From the NCBI RefSeq assembly GCF_039555335.1, contig NC_092628.1, positions 96,483,782-96,547,781 of the forward strand: a DNA stretch of 64,000 nucleotides. The letters run 5' to 3'. This stretch comes from Amphiura filiformis. Taxonomy: Eukaryota > Echinodermata > Ophiuroidea > Amphilepidida > Amphiuridae. A model generated the notes under the pieces. It had not been told where the DNA came from and did no database searches. It worked only from the letters and a program-made list of their open reading frames with translations. A program made the position numbers and the translations under genes. Position 1 is the first letter of the stretch, and every line of letters begins with the position of its first letter. Shown piece after piece: positions 45,700 to 57,755 of the stretch.

Positions 45700-46110
45700 T
45701 TTTTAATATTTTGCCACAGATGATAATTAACGTGTTGATTTGTTCCCCCGCACGATTGTAAATGATCGTTTGAAATGTTTTTGAAACGTTTAAACAGGTT
45801 ATATTTTTGGATTAGGTTTTGGTAAAAACGTTTTAATAACATTAAATGTCGGCTTATATAAAGGTCATGCCAATTACGTTTTGCATGTAAAGCCACAACA
45901 ATATTCTAAAAATCTTTTCAGAATGTTATAGTAAAATATTTTTGCAAACATTTTTTGCCAAATATTTTGTAGACACCTAAATAACGTCATGTTAGAATAT
46001 TTACAAAAAATGTTTTTTAATGTTATGGAAACGTTTTATACCCCATACATGCCTATACGCTTTATATAACCCGACATTGAAACGTTTTCTGACAACCTTT
46101 TCTATACAGT
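45700..46110. mobile_element. MITE-like palindromic repeat, second copy of the 2.3-kb family
   Basis: Arms aaatgtcggcttatataaag (about 45844) and its inverse (about 46060-46078), with aacgttttaataacatt words. It is diverged from the copy at 2305-2640. Confidence 0.65.
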
Positions 46111-48004
46111 TCTGATTTTTTAGGCTCGTTTTTGGAATATATCATATTTGTGCTGTACGACTTACAAGCAGAAAACAATTTGCGAATTTTATACCAAAAA
46201 ATATGACAATTGAAAAAAAAGGTCGATCGGAAAATGCCAATATAACTCCAAATATTGCTCCCCTTCTGTTTTATAGATGCCAACTATTTTGGTCAAATAA
46301 ATCCATCACGATTGACAGACTTCATTTAAGATATCTTTAAAAAGTCTGCTGAAAACTGCCTCTAGCGATGCTGTTAAAGGTGAATTATGGGGATAATCAT
46401 GAAATACTGGCTATATTCTTGATTTATCTTGATGGTAGATTTTTATACTGGTCAGTGATCAGTGGTCACTGATAAATTTCAATACAAGAAAGTCGCCGGC
46501 ACGTGAACTAGATTTCTGGGCTCTTGATCTGAACAATACTTCTTGTTTCCGTTGGTTTTGGCTTGCACAAGTATTACTCATAAGAATTTCAGGAACTTCA
46601 GCGCTAAATTCAGTTATTATTATATTTTTCAACAAAATAATATTGCCTGTGAAGAAAGACCTGCGCGTAATTAAAAACCTATTTTGTGAATTCAAATGAC
46701 TTGTCATGCTGAATTTAGGAATTGAAGTGGGTCAGTAGTGTAGCCAGGGGAGAAAATGGATACTATTTGAGCCACAAATGAAGGTACGTTTTGCTAAAAA
46801 TTATTGATAGGCGAGTTTAACCATATTTTGGTCACACAAAAATTGCGTTTTCGGGCTAAAAAGGAGGATGTACAGGGCAATGATTGCTTCATTTTTTTTG
46901 CTATTACGAGAGGGGATGTCAACTATGGACAAATTTAGGGGAGACACAACCCCCTCCATCGCCTGTTCATTTTTCGTCTTTTTTTTTTTTTTTTTTTTTT
47001 TTTTAGTTAGTTAAAGATGCACTTAATATTTTACTCGCATGTAATTATTTCTTCGATGCAAGCTTCAAATAAGTATAAACCTGTGAAAATATCTATTACC
47101 TGTCTGCATGCAGGAACAGAGATAGGAATTTCTTATAGTGAGTTGTAGTAAGTTTATTTCCTTTTATTGATGGGCCAGGGGCCTGTGTATGTATAATACT
47201 GTAATAAAATCCTCTTAGCAATACGAAATTGATTTTTTTTCTTCAATTTCGGCCGTGAATCTGGCCACCCGGTAAGGCGTCCTTCCGAACACAATTTTTA
47301 AAGTGCTAAGTCTGTACAACCTGTTCACCCCTGCATGAGACCCAAAGTGTCGTCTGAATTCGTGACTTGACTGGACTCGGATACTTTAAATACTCAAACA
47401 GACTAGACTCGAAATTGGACCTTAATGACTCATCTTCAGGACTTGACTTGATTGTCGAATGTTCTGCGGATAATCTCTATTTCATGCATTGATAGCAGGG
47501 AGCAAATTACAGATTATTTTGTCGTTGACGCGGCACAGTGTCGACTTCCTATTCGATAAATATAAATTTAATACTCCGTTGGTGAGCGACGGGCGACTGG
47601 TATTTCACCGAACGCAAGAAAAGGAGTTCTATCTGATTGGCTAGCAATCGATCGCTTAGGTCGCTTAGTAGTCAACTATAAACTCAAAACTGAGCATCGT
47701 ATTCAATTCGATTGAAATCGATATTCTATTATTGCCGTAGATAAAGAGAGTGATAGTGTGTCAATAATGCACATTGTATTGCAGCTGGATTTTACATGCA
47801 TTCTTTTATATAAATTTTTTCTCAAAGAGTTGAATATGATCAAAATTTTTACTCAGGATTTCAAATTTTTACCCGCAAATTGCAGTTAAACATATCCACA
47901 GCAAAATACCGGTCCTCACTAATTAGTGTATTTAATTTCCAGTTAGTGTATTTAAGATAAAACCTGACAACAAATAAAATTTTCTTGCAATAGAAATATC
48001 ATAT
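46111..48004. other. Intergenic region, low-complexity features
   Basis: Poly-T of about 26 at 46979-47004. 47155-47200 (ttccttttattgatgggcc) may be a LINE tail. I recognised no gene. Confidence 0.4.
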
Positions 48005-49480
48005 GGGATACTGATATGGTAGGCCGCAACCGCCACAACGTGGAGCTGGATATACGCGTAGCTGACTTTTTGCTCCATGGAGCCAAATTGACCAATCATG
48101 ATGTTAGAGTTTTTCATTACTCGGAGGTAAAACTGACTAATTAAGTACGACTTACTCATTACGTGAAGCGAATTTATTCATTAAGAATTTGCCAGACGAG
48201 CGTCACGTAGTTGCAAGATATCCTCGGTCACGAAAGTTATGATTCAAAAAGTAGTTTATGAAAAGTACGAACTGACTTATTATTAAGATGGACATGCACT
48301 CATAAGAAACTCATACAGTATTGTACATATAACTATATAGCTAGGCAGAGTGGTGGTAAACTATGCACACAGTTCTGCGATCTGCAGTGTATCGCCGGGA
48401 GCTAATTTGTATAACTTGCGCGGTGTCCCTGCGGAATTCGACCTTCAGCAAACTGCAAACCAGTTCGGATTTACTTTATATACTAGTAGTAGGCCATACA
48501 TACTGTAGTTACTGTCCGTTTTCCTATACACAATACTCAGTGCGCTCACCATTGACGCGTGACCTCTACAAATAGTGTATGTTAGAAGTATAGGCCATTG
48601 CCTAGTTGACGTCACTACTGTGTAAAAATAACCGGCCAATATTTAAAGTATTCTCTGAAATTCTAGAAAATATAGTTTTGTAACATGTCCTAAATTTTTA
48701 GCTAATTTAGGTGTTTGGAAATATTGGTACTTTTGTACCAAAAAATATGAAGAAATTATTTCTAAACCGTGTTAAGTCATTAGGCTTCTCATTTTCAAGA
48801 ACGCTGGTTAACAATAAGCAGACTATTGTCTCATTTCGTAAACAAAAGCCCACAGTATTGTTACCTTGCGTTCGCTTTATAATCGTTCACCCAACTGAAA
48901 CTATAATACCAGCTCATTGCTCATTGCACAGGTAAAACAGACACAAGTACAGTATGTATTTAACCAGAGAAGATCTGATGTAACATAGTTGAGCCGTTTT
49001 CATTGAGTGTTATCTTGGTTTAATAGCTTTTAATAGGGTTTAAGTCCTTCAAAGGTCGTGGTGAGTTCTACTGTAGACATGACTGCATCATGATTATTTT
49101 AAGTCAACAACATTCAACAATATGATCACCGTGATAGTATGAGAGTATCAGTACCGTGGGTGTCAGTGATCCTGGCCTGACACAGTAGACAAACAAACAA
49201 ACAAACACGCCACACGCATGACACATGCATGCAAAGTAACATTGACTATACACTAATCAAACAATTGTATTGATCCTGTACAACTGGTCGTGGTTTATTT
49301 ACAATCGATTCATTTAAAATCCCCATAGTAAACATTAATTTTGGCAAGAGTGTTCTCTCTCTGGAACGAGGATGCATCCACTGGCTCCGCGTAATGAAAA
49401 GATCTAACATGATTGGTCAAGTAAGCTACGCGTAGCAGCTCCACGTTGTGGCGGTTACGGCCAGCCATATATTGATCATG
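48005..49480. mobile_element. Foldback-type composite with R2 copy 2 inside
   Basis: Inverted arms of about 100 bp lie at about 48020-48130 and 49378-49475. They share aaccgccacaacgtggagct and gaccaatcatg. The interior (48430-49092) is repeat R2, the reverse of 14690-15562. No transposase was seen. Confidence 0.7.
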
Positions 49481-49999
49481 CGAAAATCGTAAAACATAGA
49501 ATAGAAACAGTGTGGCAGGCGCTCAAAATCTCAAATTGTATGCTTAGCCTGAGTTGCACGGCCTATCTCGAATAAAATCACCATGCGTAGTTGTTGAAAA
49601 ACGTGAGGATTCATCGTACTATCACGGCAATTTTTAACACGAAGATATAGGGATGATGACGGTGTGCGCGGGTAAATTTTTTTCATGATTTTGCATTTGA
49701 TTTCAAACAGAATAGCTACATGAACACAAATGACACTATGATCAGCTCGTAATAAATTCCCAGTGTACGCCCGCGTAAATTTATAAGATCTAATATTTAT
49801 AAGGGTTAGTAATAATGTTGCCTCTCTCGTAACAAAAGTACACCACTGTGTGTTTATGGGGGATTGTAACCTGGCAGATTACAACTGGGGTAACCATGCA
49901 GGCCCTGTCAAATATCACAAAGCCAATTGAATGGCCATACAGTCCTGGGCAAAACTGAACTAATTGTCTTTGGATGGCAGTGCAAGGTCAATAATGTTT

Positions 50000-50860
50000 C
50001 TGATTTTCCTATTATCCTTAGCCTGAACTCATACTGGTGTTTACTCATATATTCAAATATCTCTGGCTACAGGCTTATTACCTTCTGACTGGCTCACAGC
50101 CATCTCTCCCATATTCACTGGCCCCTATATGCTGTAAAGTTTTTAAACACATTCTCCATGTAAAAATCTCCAGTAAAATCATGCATCATTTTAACATACA
50201 CCATATCTTTACTGATAGACAGCATGGATTACGCCAGCTCACTCTTGCGAGTCCCATACTCACTGTCAACGACCTTGCTAAAGCTTTTGATATAAAAACA
50301 TCAAAACATCAGTTAATATGATCATCATGGACTTTAGCAAGGCGTTTGACACGGCCTCACGAGAGACTGCTTCATAAGTTTCATAATTTCGGCATCACAG
50401 GTAGAAGGCATACTTGGGTCTCAAGTATTCTCACTGAGCGTAAACAGAGAATTGTCGTGGATGGCGACAGGTAAGTTCTGGCGTCCCTCAAGGCACCGTC
50501 CTCGGCCCCTTCTGTTTTTAACATACATAAACGACCTTCCCGATAACATCATGTCTGAGGTCCGTTTATTTGCCAATGACTGCGTTATGTATCGTCCTAT
50601 CCACGACAAATCTGATGTCTTGCGCTTACAGTCAGACGTTGATAATTTTAACATCTGGCAAAACACCTGACAGATGTGATTTAACTATTGCTTTATACTC
50701 AAGCTCTCACATAAATAAAGACCTGAAATGGAATACTCCAATAAAACAACACCATCTCAAAAGCCAACAAGGTTCTGTGTGTCCGCCGAGCTTAAAGCCG
50801 CTGCTTATATAATCCTTAGTGCGTCCGCACCTTGAATATCGTAGTACGTTCAAAAGAACG
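50000..50860 (+). pseudogene. Decayed LINE reverse transcriptase
   Basis: Frame-shifted fragments of one RT in order: LLPSDW, ICCKVFKHILH, IFTDRQHGLR, MDFSKAFDTA, SSGVPQGTVLGP, YINDLPDNIMSEVRLFAND, then INKDLKWNT and RPHLEYRS. FADD has become FAND. It is dead and belongs to a different LINE family from LINE 1 and LINE 2. Confidence 0.85.
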
Positions 50861-52382
50861 CATACATATAGAGAGAGACTATGAAAGTGTGTAGTGTGTC
50901 ACAAACCTACAATGGGACACCGGTCAGGTCGCCATAGAGACAACACAAAGGCATTCGACAGAACACAAACCAACAAGAACGGTTAATTACAAACATTAAA
51001 CTGCAACTACAAGCTTAAACGACCACGTAACAAGCCACCTAAGAACGAAACAACAACACTGCGAGTAATCAACCACCTGCACCCTCATATCCCTAGGCGT
51101 TTGGTTTCTTCTGAAGCACTGTGCAGTATCAAATCAAAGTCAAAGTCAAATCAAAAAATGGCCGCCATGTTGTAAGCTGATGTTGATTTGCTCTCTCCAA
51201 CCAACTCCAAGTTAACTCCAAGTCTGTCTGAGGGGAAAATCTGCAACTTTCACCAACAAATCTGGTAGGGATAAAAATTAGTGACCACCTCAACTCCCTG
51301 TTGTTGATATGGTTGACTTGTGACAGGTAAAGAAGCATGATACACGTATTTGTACTATCATCAGTGGGTATTTTGTAAATATACGCGCGCGTACTCAGAT
51401 TGATTGTACTCATAACAGGGTTCAGTCAACGACCTTTTGGCAGCAGAGTTTACTGCGAATTTGGCCGACTGGGCACCGAGCAGGTGGTGCATGAGGGCAA
51501 TGGCTACGGATGTCTACAAGAAGTGGTCCACTATAGAAACTTAGTCAGTGGTGTACCTCATGGTTAAAGACCACTAATAGGCCTGGGCGATACATTGAAA
51601 TACGATGAGGAACTATTTGTTTTCATGGCATTCAAAAATACTGCATTAAAATCGCTGAAATTGATCAAGTTATATAGCCAAAAAGTACTTTTTAGAGTTT
51701 GATGCTTCAAAATGGTACATTTTCTCTCATTATATGCCATTTTTGATGTAATAGTACCAAAATTCATACGCACGGCTTCGGTTTTAGTAAATAGTCGCCG
51801 TATCATATTGTAACTTTCAGCTTCGAGGGCGCACTGTCATTTTAAGGTGTTTACGGTTCAGTGCGTTAAAACAAGAAAAGTCTCAGGTCAACCTATGTTG
51901 AATTTTTGATCATTTGGCATCTAAATCATATAGTTTCACCTGATATTGGTGGCATTGAACTGTGAGAGTTCTGAATATGAGAAAATTCCACCCGAAATTA
52001 GGCATTTTCCCATTGAAACCCGTGTAATACATAATTAGTGGTATTTAACCTCATGAGTCGATTGGGCATCGAGCAGGTATTAAACATCGTAGGCCAGTAG
52101 TTGTAGTTGTAGTTGTAGTCACTGCGTGATGACACTGCTACATATTACCCTACCGCCTTTTTTCGATGTTGTCACTCTCCTGTAGGGACTCCGTCGGCCA
52201 CCATATGGTAAGTTTTCATGGAGTGACGGTGGTGGTAACTGCAGAATTCCAGTGCAATGTAGTCACTCTGCCGCCAGGAATTTTGTAGTGTAGACTATGA
52301 TACATATATTATAAGCTTACATCAAGACTGCAGACTTCTGTGCCTTGGCATAGACCATCACAGGCCATGGCAACTTGCAAAC
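50861..52382. other. Intergenic region, nothing recognised
   Basis: A short gttgta repeat at about 52100-52120 and unassigned small open frames only. Confidence 0.4.
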
Positions 52383-52930
52383 TTCATACTGCAGTTACTG
52401 TCCGTTTTCCTATACACAATACACAGTGCTCTCACCATTGACGCGTGACCCCTACAAATTATGTATGTTGGAAGAATGGGCACTTGACTAGTTAACATCA
52501 CTGTGTGAAAAATAACCAGCCAATATTTAATTTATTCTCCAAAACTTCTAGCAAATATATTTCTCTAACATGACCTAAAATTACAGCTAGGTTAGATGTT
52601 CAGAAATGGTCGCACTTTTGTAAAATATGAGTGAGGGCAAGGCATAGCTAGCCAACTCCCCGTGTTAATTGAATGGAGATTTGACCGAAAATATTGGTAT
52701 CGGACCGCTCACTTCTGAAGGATGCCACAAAAAACGGTAAAAGCTACATTTTAATTATTCTCTGGCAAACCTTCATGATGAGTTTCTTATATAGTATGCC
52801 GAAATTGGGTACTGTAGGTGATTGACAAAGGGTCGCACTTTTCTGATAAATAAGTGACAGTGAACATGAAATATCAGCGCCCATAAACCCAAGTTAGTAG
52901 CTAGTTAGTGGAGGCCGTCACGGACTGATT
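52383..52930 (+). mobile_element. Dispersed repeat family R2, copy 3 (partial)
   Basis: Matches R2 copies 1 and 2 from ctgcagttactgtccgtttt to about gatgccacaaaaaacgg, then diverges. Confidence 0.72.
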
Positions 52931-53006
52931 ATTGATTATTGAAGTGCCTTATTAATAGATACGCACGATTTAGGGCAAGAAAAAACAAACCAGGACACTT
53001 TTGGAG

Positions 53007-53007
53007 A

Positions 53008-53050
<43 letters not shown>

Positions 53051-53070
53051 GACATCATCATCATCATCAC
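53007..53070 (+). repeat. (CAT)n microsatellite
   Basis: About 64 bp of CAT units with one interruption (cgacat). Confidence 0.95.
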
Positions 53071-53149
53071 TTTCTACATTTTTTCTAAACAACATAGGGC
53101 CTACCGTTTTAATAAGATTTTTTTCTTGAAATGCATGTAACTATAATTA

Positions 53150-54112
53150 TTGTTTAGAGCGTGATGAAATAAAACATCACGATTTTCATCACAAAACAAA
53201 TATAATGCATAAGGCTGAGTTCACATAGAAGTATACGGTATACGGTATTCGCTATACGAAATACGCTCATTCCATCAGGCTGAGTTCATATAGGAGTATA
53301 CTATGTGAACTCAGCCTGATCGAATGAGCGTATTTCGTATAGCGATAGCGAGTATGTCAGTTTACCCATTTTCTTCGTCTTATCAAATGCTTGTAACTTT
53401 ACTTCTTGAGGTCACATTGCATTCAATGAGGTGTCATAATGTGCAGAATTAGATATTGCATCTATTAAAAAATGAATTTACCCACATATGGTTTAGGTTT
53501 TAAAATTTGGACGGTATACGCTGCACTAAAATCGCACACGCGCGATTCCCACTATACTATACTAAACGCAGGTATACGGCCTTTTCGAATAGCTCTTATG
53601 TGACCGGTACTATGAAATTACCTTGCTCGAATTAAGCTATACGCGTGTACCTAGAAAACGTGCATCGTATACCCGAATAGTATACTTCTATGCGATCGTA
53701 GCCTTATGTGACCCGGTACTATGAAATTGCCTTGCTCGATTTAAGCTATACGCGTGAACCTGCAAAACGTGCACCGTATACCCGAATAGTATACTTCTAT
53801 GTGATCGCAGCCTAAGAAATCGTTTGTTTTAGAGCGTGATGATGAAATAAAACATCACGATTTTCATCACGAAACAAAGTAATACATAAGAAATCAATTT
53901 TTCGTGAGTGATGAAATACAACATCAAAATTTTCATCACGAAACAAAGTAATACTTGAGAAATCGTTTGTTTTAAAGCGTGATGAAATAAAACATCACGA
54001 TTTTCATCACAAAACAAAGTAATAGGCCTACAAAAGAAATACATTTTTCGAGAGTGATTAAATAAAACATCACGATTTTCATCACGGAACAAAGTAATAT
54101 ATAAGACATCGT
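53150..54112 (+). repeat. Hairpin minisatellite (~72-bp units) split by a MITE
   Basis: One unit at about 53150-53212 and about four at 53813-54112. Each contains gtgatgaaataaaacatcac followed by gattttcatcac, so each unit folds into a hairpin, followed by caaagtaata-ataagaaatc. The array is interrupted exactly by the 600-bp MITE at 53213-53812. Small open frames across it are artefacts. Confidence 0.85.
53213..53812. mobile_element. PIF/Harbinger-like MITE, exactly 600 bp
   Basis: Flanked by TAA on both sides (53210-53212 and 53813-53815). Termini GGCTGAGTTCACATAGAAGT and the inverse of GGCTGCGATCACATAGAAGT. The interior holds further inverted copies of the terminus (about 53278-53316) and a direct repeat of about 125 bp on the right. 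No transposase. Confidence 0.88.
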
Positions 54113-54689
54113 TTGTTTGATTGCAATCAACCGCGACAGTTCGTCTCACACACATAACAATGCACTGCGATCAAATAGGTTGATGACAACATTTGATTGA
54201 ATGGACTGCACTGCGCCATGATTACGTGCACCGGTTCAAATCCTTTGTTTGGAGCCAATCAATAATTTCACGTACAGCCTCTATGCAAATTAGAGTTTAC
54301 ACACGCTGCAGCTGGGGTAATCGACCGAAGCTGGTTGCCGTTAGTGATCGAATGCATGAGCTTATTTGCTTTACTGAATCGATTTACTGGATTAATTTCC
54401 TGTTAACTGGGTTTAATGCCACAAAGGTCGAATCGCCTTTGCCATGGACCATGACTGCATCATGTTACATCAAACCAAATGCCTCAATTCAGCATCGAAG
54501 TGGTTACGTAATTCTCTTGGTTACCGGATCACGCTACTTTGGTATGCCTTCGAGTGCCATATACTTTATGTGGTGATCATTTCGATCGTGGTTCATTACT
54601 CTAGCGCGTGATCCCGTTGACATAGTAACATTACGTAACTTCGATACTGAATAGACGATTAGCTTATTATTCAAACAGCACAGCGACTT
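54113..54689. other. Intergenic region, unassigned
   Basis: A 127-codon open frame at 54193-54576 has no recognisable domain. A short block, catgactgcatcatg, resembles the edge of R2. Confidence 0.3.
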
Positions 54690-56915
54690 TTCAGCGGTTA
54701 CTTTTGTCCGGAGATCAAATCCTGAGTCTCATACAGACTACTCAGAGTGCTATAAACCTATCTACAATAAGTATAGAGTTCAGTGTACATCTTGCTGTGA
54801 ATATTCTCATCGTGGTTGTAGTGACCTTTCTCTGCAATATTTCCTTCACCTGAATGATAATGACTATTATTGTCCCAATTGTGTGTTAAAATGTAATTTA
54901 CCTGCGTTCACTGGCTCATTTTGATCAGTCATCTGATAGTAATACATCAACATCAGATTACAGTCCTGTTTCAGAAACTTCATTTTTTTGCTTCATCTAT
55001 GCTTCATCTCAACACTAGTTTACGGACCAAATTATGATATCATTCCGACCACCGAAACCTGTTTGAGTCCTTATATCCCAGACAGTTCATCTTGCTTTCC
55101 AATCACAATGATCGGGAAGGTGGTCGCGCTGGTGGCGGCGCCCTCATAGCAGTTAAAACCTCCTAATCATGTTCAGAATAATTTGAATAACCTTTGTGCA
55201 AATGAATTTTCTTTTCTAGATGTATTTGAAGTACTGAAGACTTTACCCATGATATCAGTTCAAACTATATATGACAGGGGGTGTGACACTTGTGTGGTAT
55301 ACCTGGATTTTTCAAAGGTATTTGACTCTGTCAACCATTCAAAGCTTATTGAGAAATTCTAGTGTACTGGTATTGGTGGCACCCCCTTGTCTGGTTTCAT
55401 AACTATCTTGAGGGTAGGTTGCAGAGGGTGGTTATCAACGGCGTTCATTCCGATTGGTTGTCAGTCACTTCTGGTGTCCCTCAGGGGTCCATCTTGGGGT
55501 CCTTGCCCTGTTGTTTTTAATAACGATATGCCATCTTGTGTCTCGCGTGATACTCGCATTGCATTATTTTCTGGTGATCCAAAGTGCTATATAACCATCT
55601 CCACCGTTGCTGACCAATATGCTCTGCAAAATGACCCCAAGGTTTTATTTAAGTGGAGTAAAAGGTGACACATTGATTTCAATGCCACAAAAGGTGTTAT
55701 TTTACTTATCCAATGACGTAAGCGTCTTATCACATCGCTCCCTATGAATACAAACTTGGTAATTGCAATCTGCTCAACGTTGATAATCAAAATGATCTTG
55801 GCATTATTATCACCAGTATTTTGAATTGGAAACCACATATTAATCACATGGTTTATAAGGCGAATCATATGCTAGACATGATTCGTCACACATGTTACGA
55901 TGTTAATGATTCTCTCACATATTCACATTATTGCATGTATCAACATACTCCATGGTTTGATATACATGTACATTGTATAGATGAGGTGACATGTGTTTAC
56001 ATTTGATACGCCCTCTGTTGGCCTGTGATCAAAACTGTCAGGCAAAAAACACTATAGTTTACATGGAAGAAGTTGATTTTTATTCATTAACTTTGGTTTC
56101 AAAGCAAATAATACTAAAAATTTTATCAATCTTGTTTATAAATGCATCAAGCTATATACAATCATAATATCACACAAAACTTCAAAGGTTTTTAAAAGTT
56201 GAGTTTTAAAGAGATTTATGTGGTCTGTCATAGACACTCCTGTGTTATTTTTGCCTGGCTTGAAACAACAGAGGACGGTCTGAATGTAAACATGTGACAT
56301 CATAGGTCAACTCATCTATATCAAACCATGGAGTATGCTGATACATGCAATAATGTGAATGAGATATATATTATATGTTTTGAGCGTACATGAGATATGT
56401 CCAGAGGTCTTTTGGGCATGACTACATTAAATCTCAATGACAAGGCCAGTTTCCGAAATTCTGAATTTCATAGTTTGAGATCCGCGGACTCCCCTACACT
56501 TATCCCCAATAAATGCAAAACTGTCATTTTCAAACAAAACTTTTGTAATCGTATTTACGACTCCTGTAATGGTTTCCCAGATGATCTTAGATATCTCCTG
56601 AACTTTCCTCAATTCAAATTGGGTCTAATTGACTTCCGTTTTAACATGTAACTTCCTTGGTGCAATATAGCTATTTTCGATGAATTCTATATAATGTGTT
56701 TTATCATATAATATTTTAATCATGTATATTAATATTCTCCTAAATATATTTGTATTTTATACTCTGGTCAATGTATTGTGTAATGTTTATATTTTTGTTC
56801 TTTTAGTTTGATGTGTGTATTATAAGGGACCCCAGTTTGTGTACCTTATGCCTGTTCGGGTCACCCTTTTTGAATCAGACGTCGTAATTTGTGCAATAAA
56901 GGTAATAAAATAAGT
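54690..56915 (+). pseudogene. Decayed CR1-like LINE (PHD, EN trace, RT, C-terminus)
   Basis: In order: a PHD finger (YRVQCTSC, EYSHRGC, YYCPNC), an endonuclease trace around 55050-55160 (GGRAGGGALIAVK-like across frames), RT pieces YLDFSKVFDSVNHSKL and VSLRGPSWGP, and a C-terminal LPDDLR...FPQFKLGLIDF ending at the stop near 56650. The tail ends gcaataaaggtaataaaata. There are many stops and an internal deletion. A foldback element interrupts it at about 55922-56364. Confidence 0.82.
55922..56364. mobile_element. Foldback element inserted in the decayed LINE
   Basis: Arms begin attcacattattgcatgtat, then catactccatggtttgata, and extend over about 100 bp before the interior. The target-site duplication is unclear. 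Confidence 0.75.
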
Positions 56916-57456
56916 CAAATTCGTAAAACCGCGCGCCACTCACGCAAAACGTAAATCGCAATTGGCAAAAACCGAATAATTTTCGCCTGTTACGAACTGA
57001 TCATATAATATGACATCTTGAAAATAAATTATTGTCTTAAACTATACTCTGATTAGCTGGTAATAGGCGAGAATTATTCTTTTTTTTTACAGCGTGCCTC
57101 AATAAAGTAAGTAAGCCCCAACTTACGCTCAAAAGCGCGAATCAGTCACGCAATACGCAAAGCGCAATTCGCGTAGGTGTTGAGCCCACCTGTGTGTACA
57201 CAATTCTATATCAATCCACGATGTTATGAGTCCCGCCTATTACGAGCTGATTAGAGTCTAATTGTGTATGTCACGATGATTCTGTTCACCCATAACTCCT
57301 TTGTGTGTGTGTTGGGATGTGGGCATTGAAGTAGGTTGTGCGGGGTTGTGGGTGTTTGTGAGGCTATAATATGTGACCGTATCCGAATATTCATTATTCA
57401 TTACCTACAGCCTACAGCAAGATCGTTCCCTGGGATGGTGTTGTCTAATCATCACT
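56916..57456. other. 5' flank of the SLC43-like gene
   Basis: Contains two related GC-richer blocks (cgcgcgccactcacgcaaaa and gcgcgaatcagtcacgcaat) in AT-rich sequence. The promoter is presumably here or further upstream, but no element can be called. Confidence 0.35.
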
Positions 57457-57755
57457 ATGGATCTACCGCTTAGATTCTATATTACATTCATATTGGCACT
57501 ATGTGAAATGTTCATATTTGGTGGTGTAATCGCCGGATGGGCTTCTCTTGTTTATGTTTTGAAAGAAGAAGGATATTATTCCGATTCATGTGCTTTCAAC
57601 GAAACGTCCGATATTGAGTATACTATTTGTGAGACACAAGATGCAAACTTAAACCTTGTGTTTACAATCGCTTCTACCTTGTCGTTTCTATTCATGCTGC
57701 CAACTGGGATCGTATTTGATTGTTTTGGGACGAGGTTCACCCGCATACTATTACA
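57457..57755 (+). CDS. SLC43-like exon 1: TM1, loop, TM2, motif A
   Basis: 299 nt, ends phase 2 at a CA|GTAAGT donor. Residues 1-99. Includes GGVIAGWASLVYVLKEEGYY, matching the SLC43 pattern F-G-W-x-S-L-V-F-V. Confidence 0.9.

Noticed and set aside
53007..54112. CRISPR-like regular repeats
   Set aside because: The units are contiguous minisatellite copies without unique spacers, in a eukaryotic genome.
53829..54155. 108-codon open frame with repeated FVMKI-type words
   Set aside because: It is a reading of the hairpin minisatellite; the repetition comes from the DNA repeat.
54193..54576. 127-codon open frame
   Set aside because: It has no recognisable motif and sits between a minisatellite and a dead LINE.
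57373..57456. Upstream in-frame ATG of the SLC43-like gene
   Set aside because: It adds 28 residues unlike family N-termini. The ATG at 57457 matches the usual start just before TM1.
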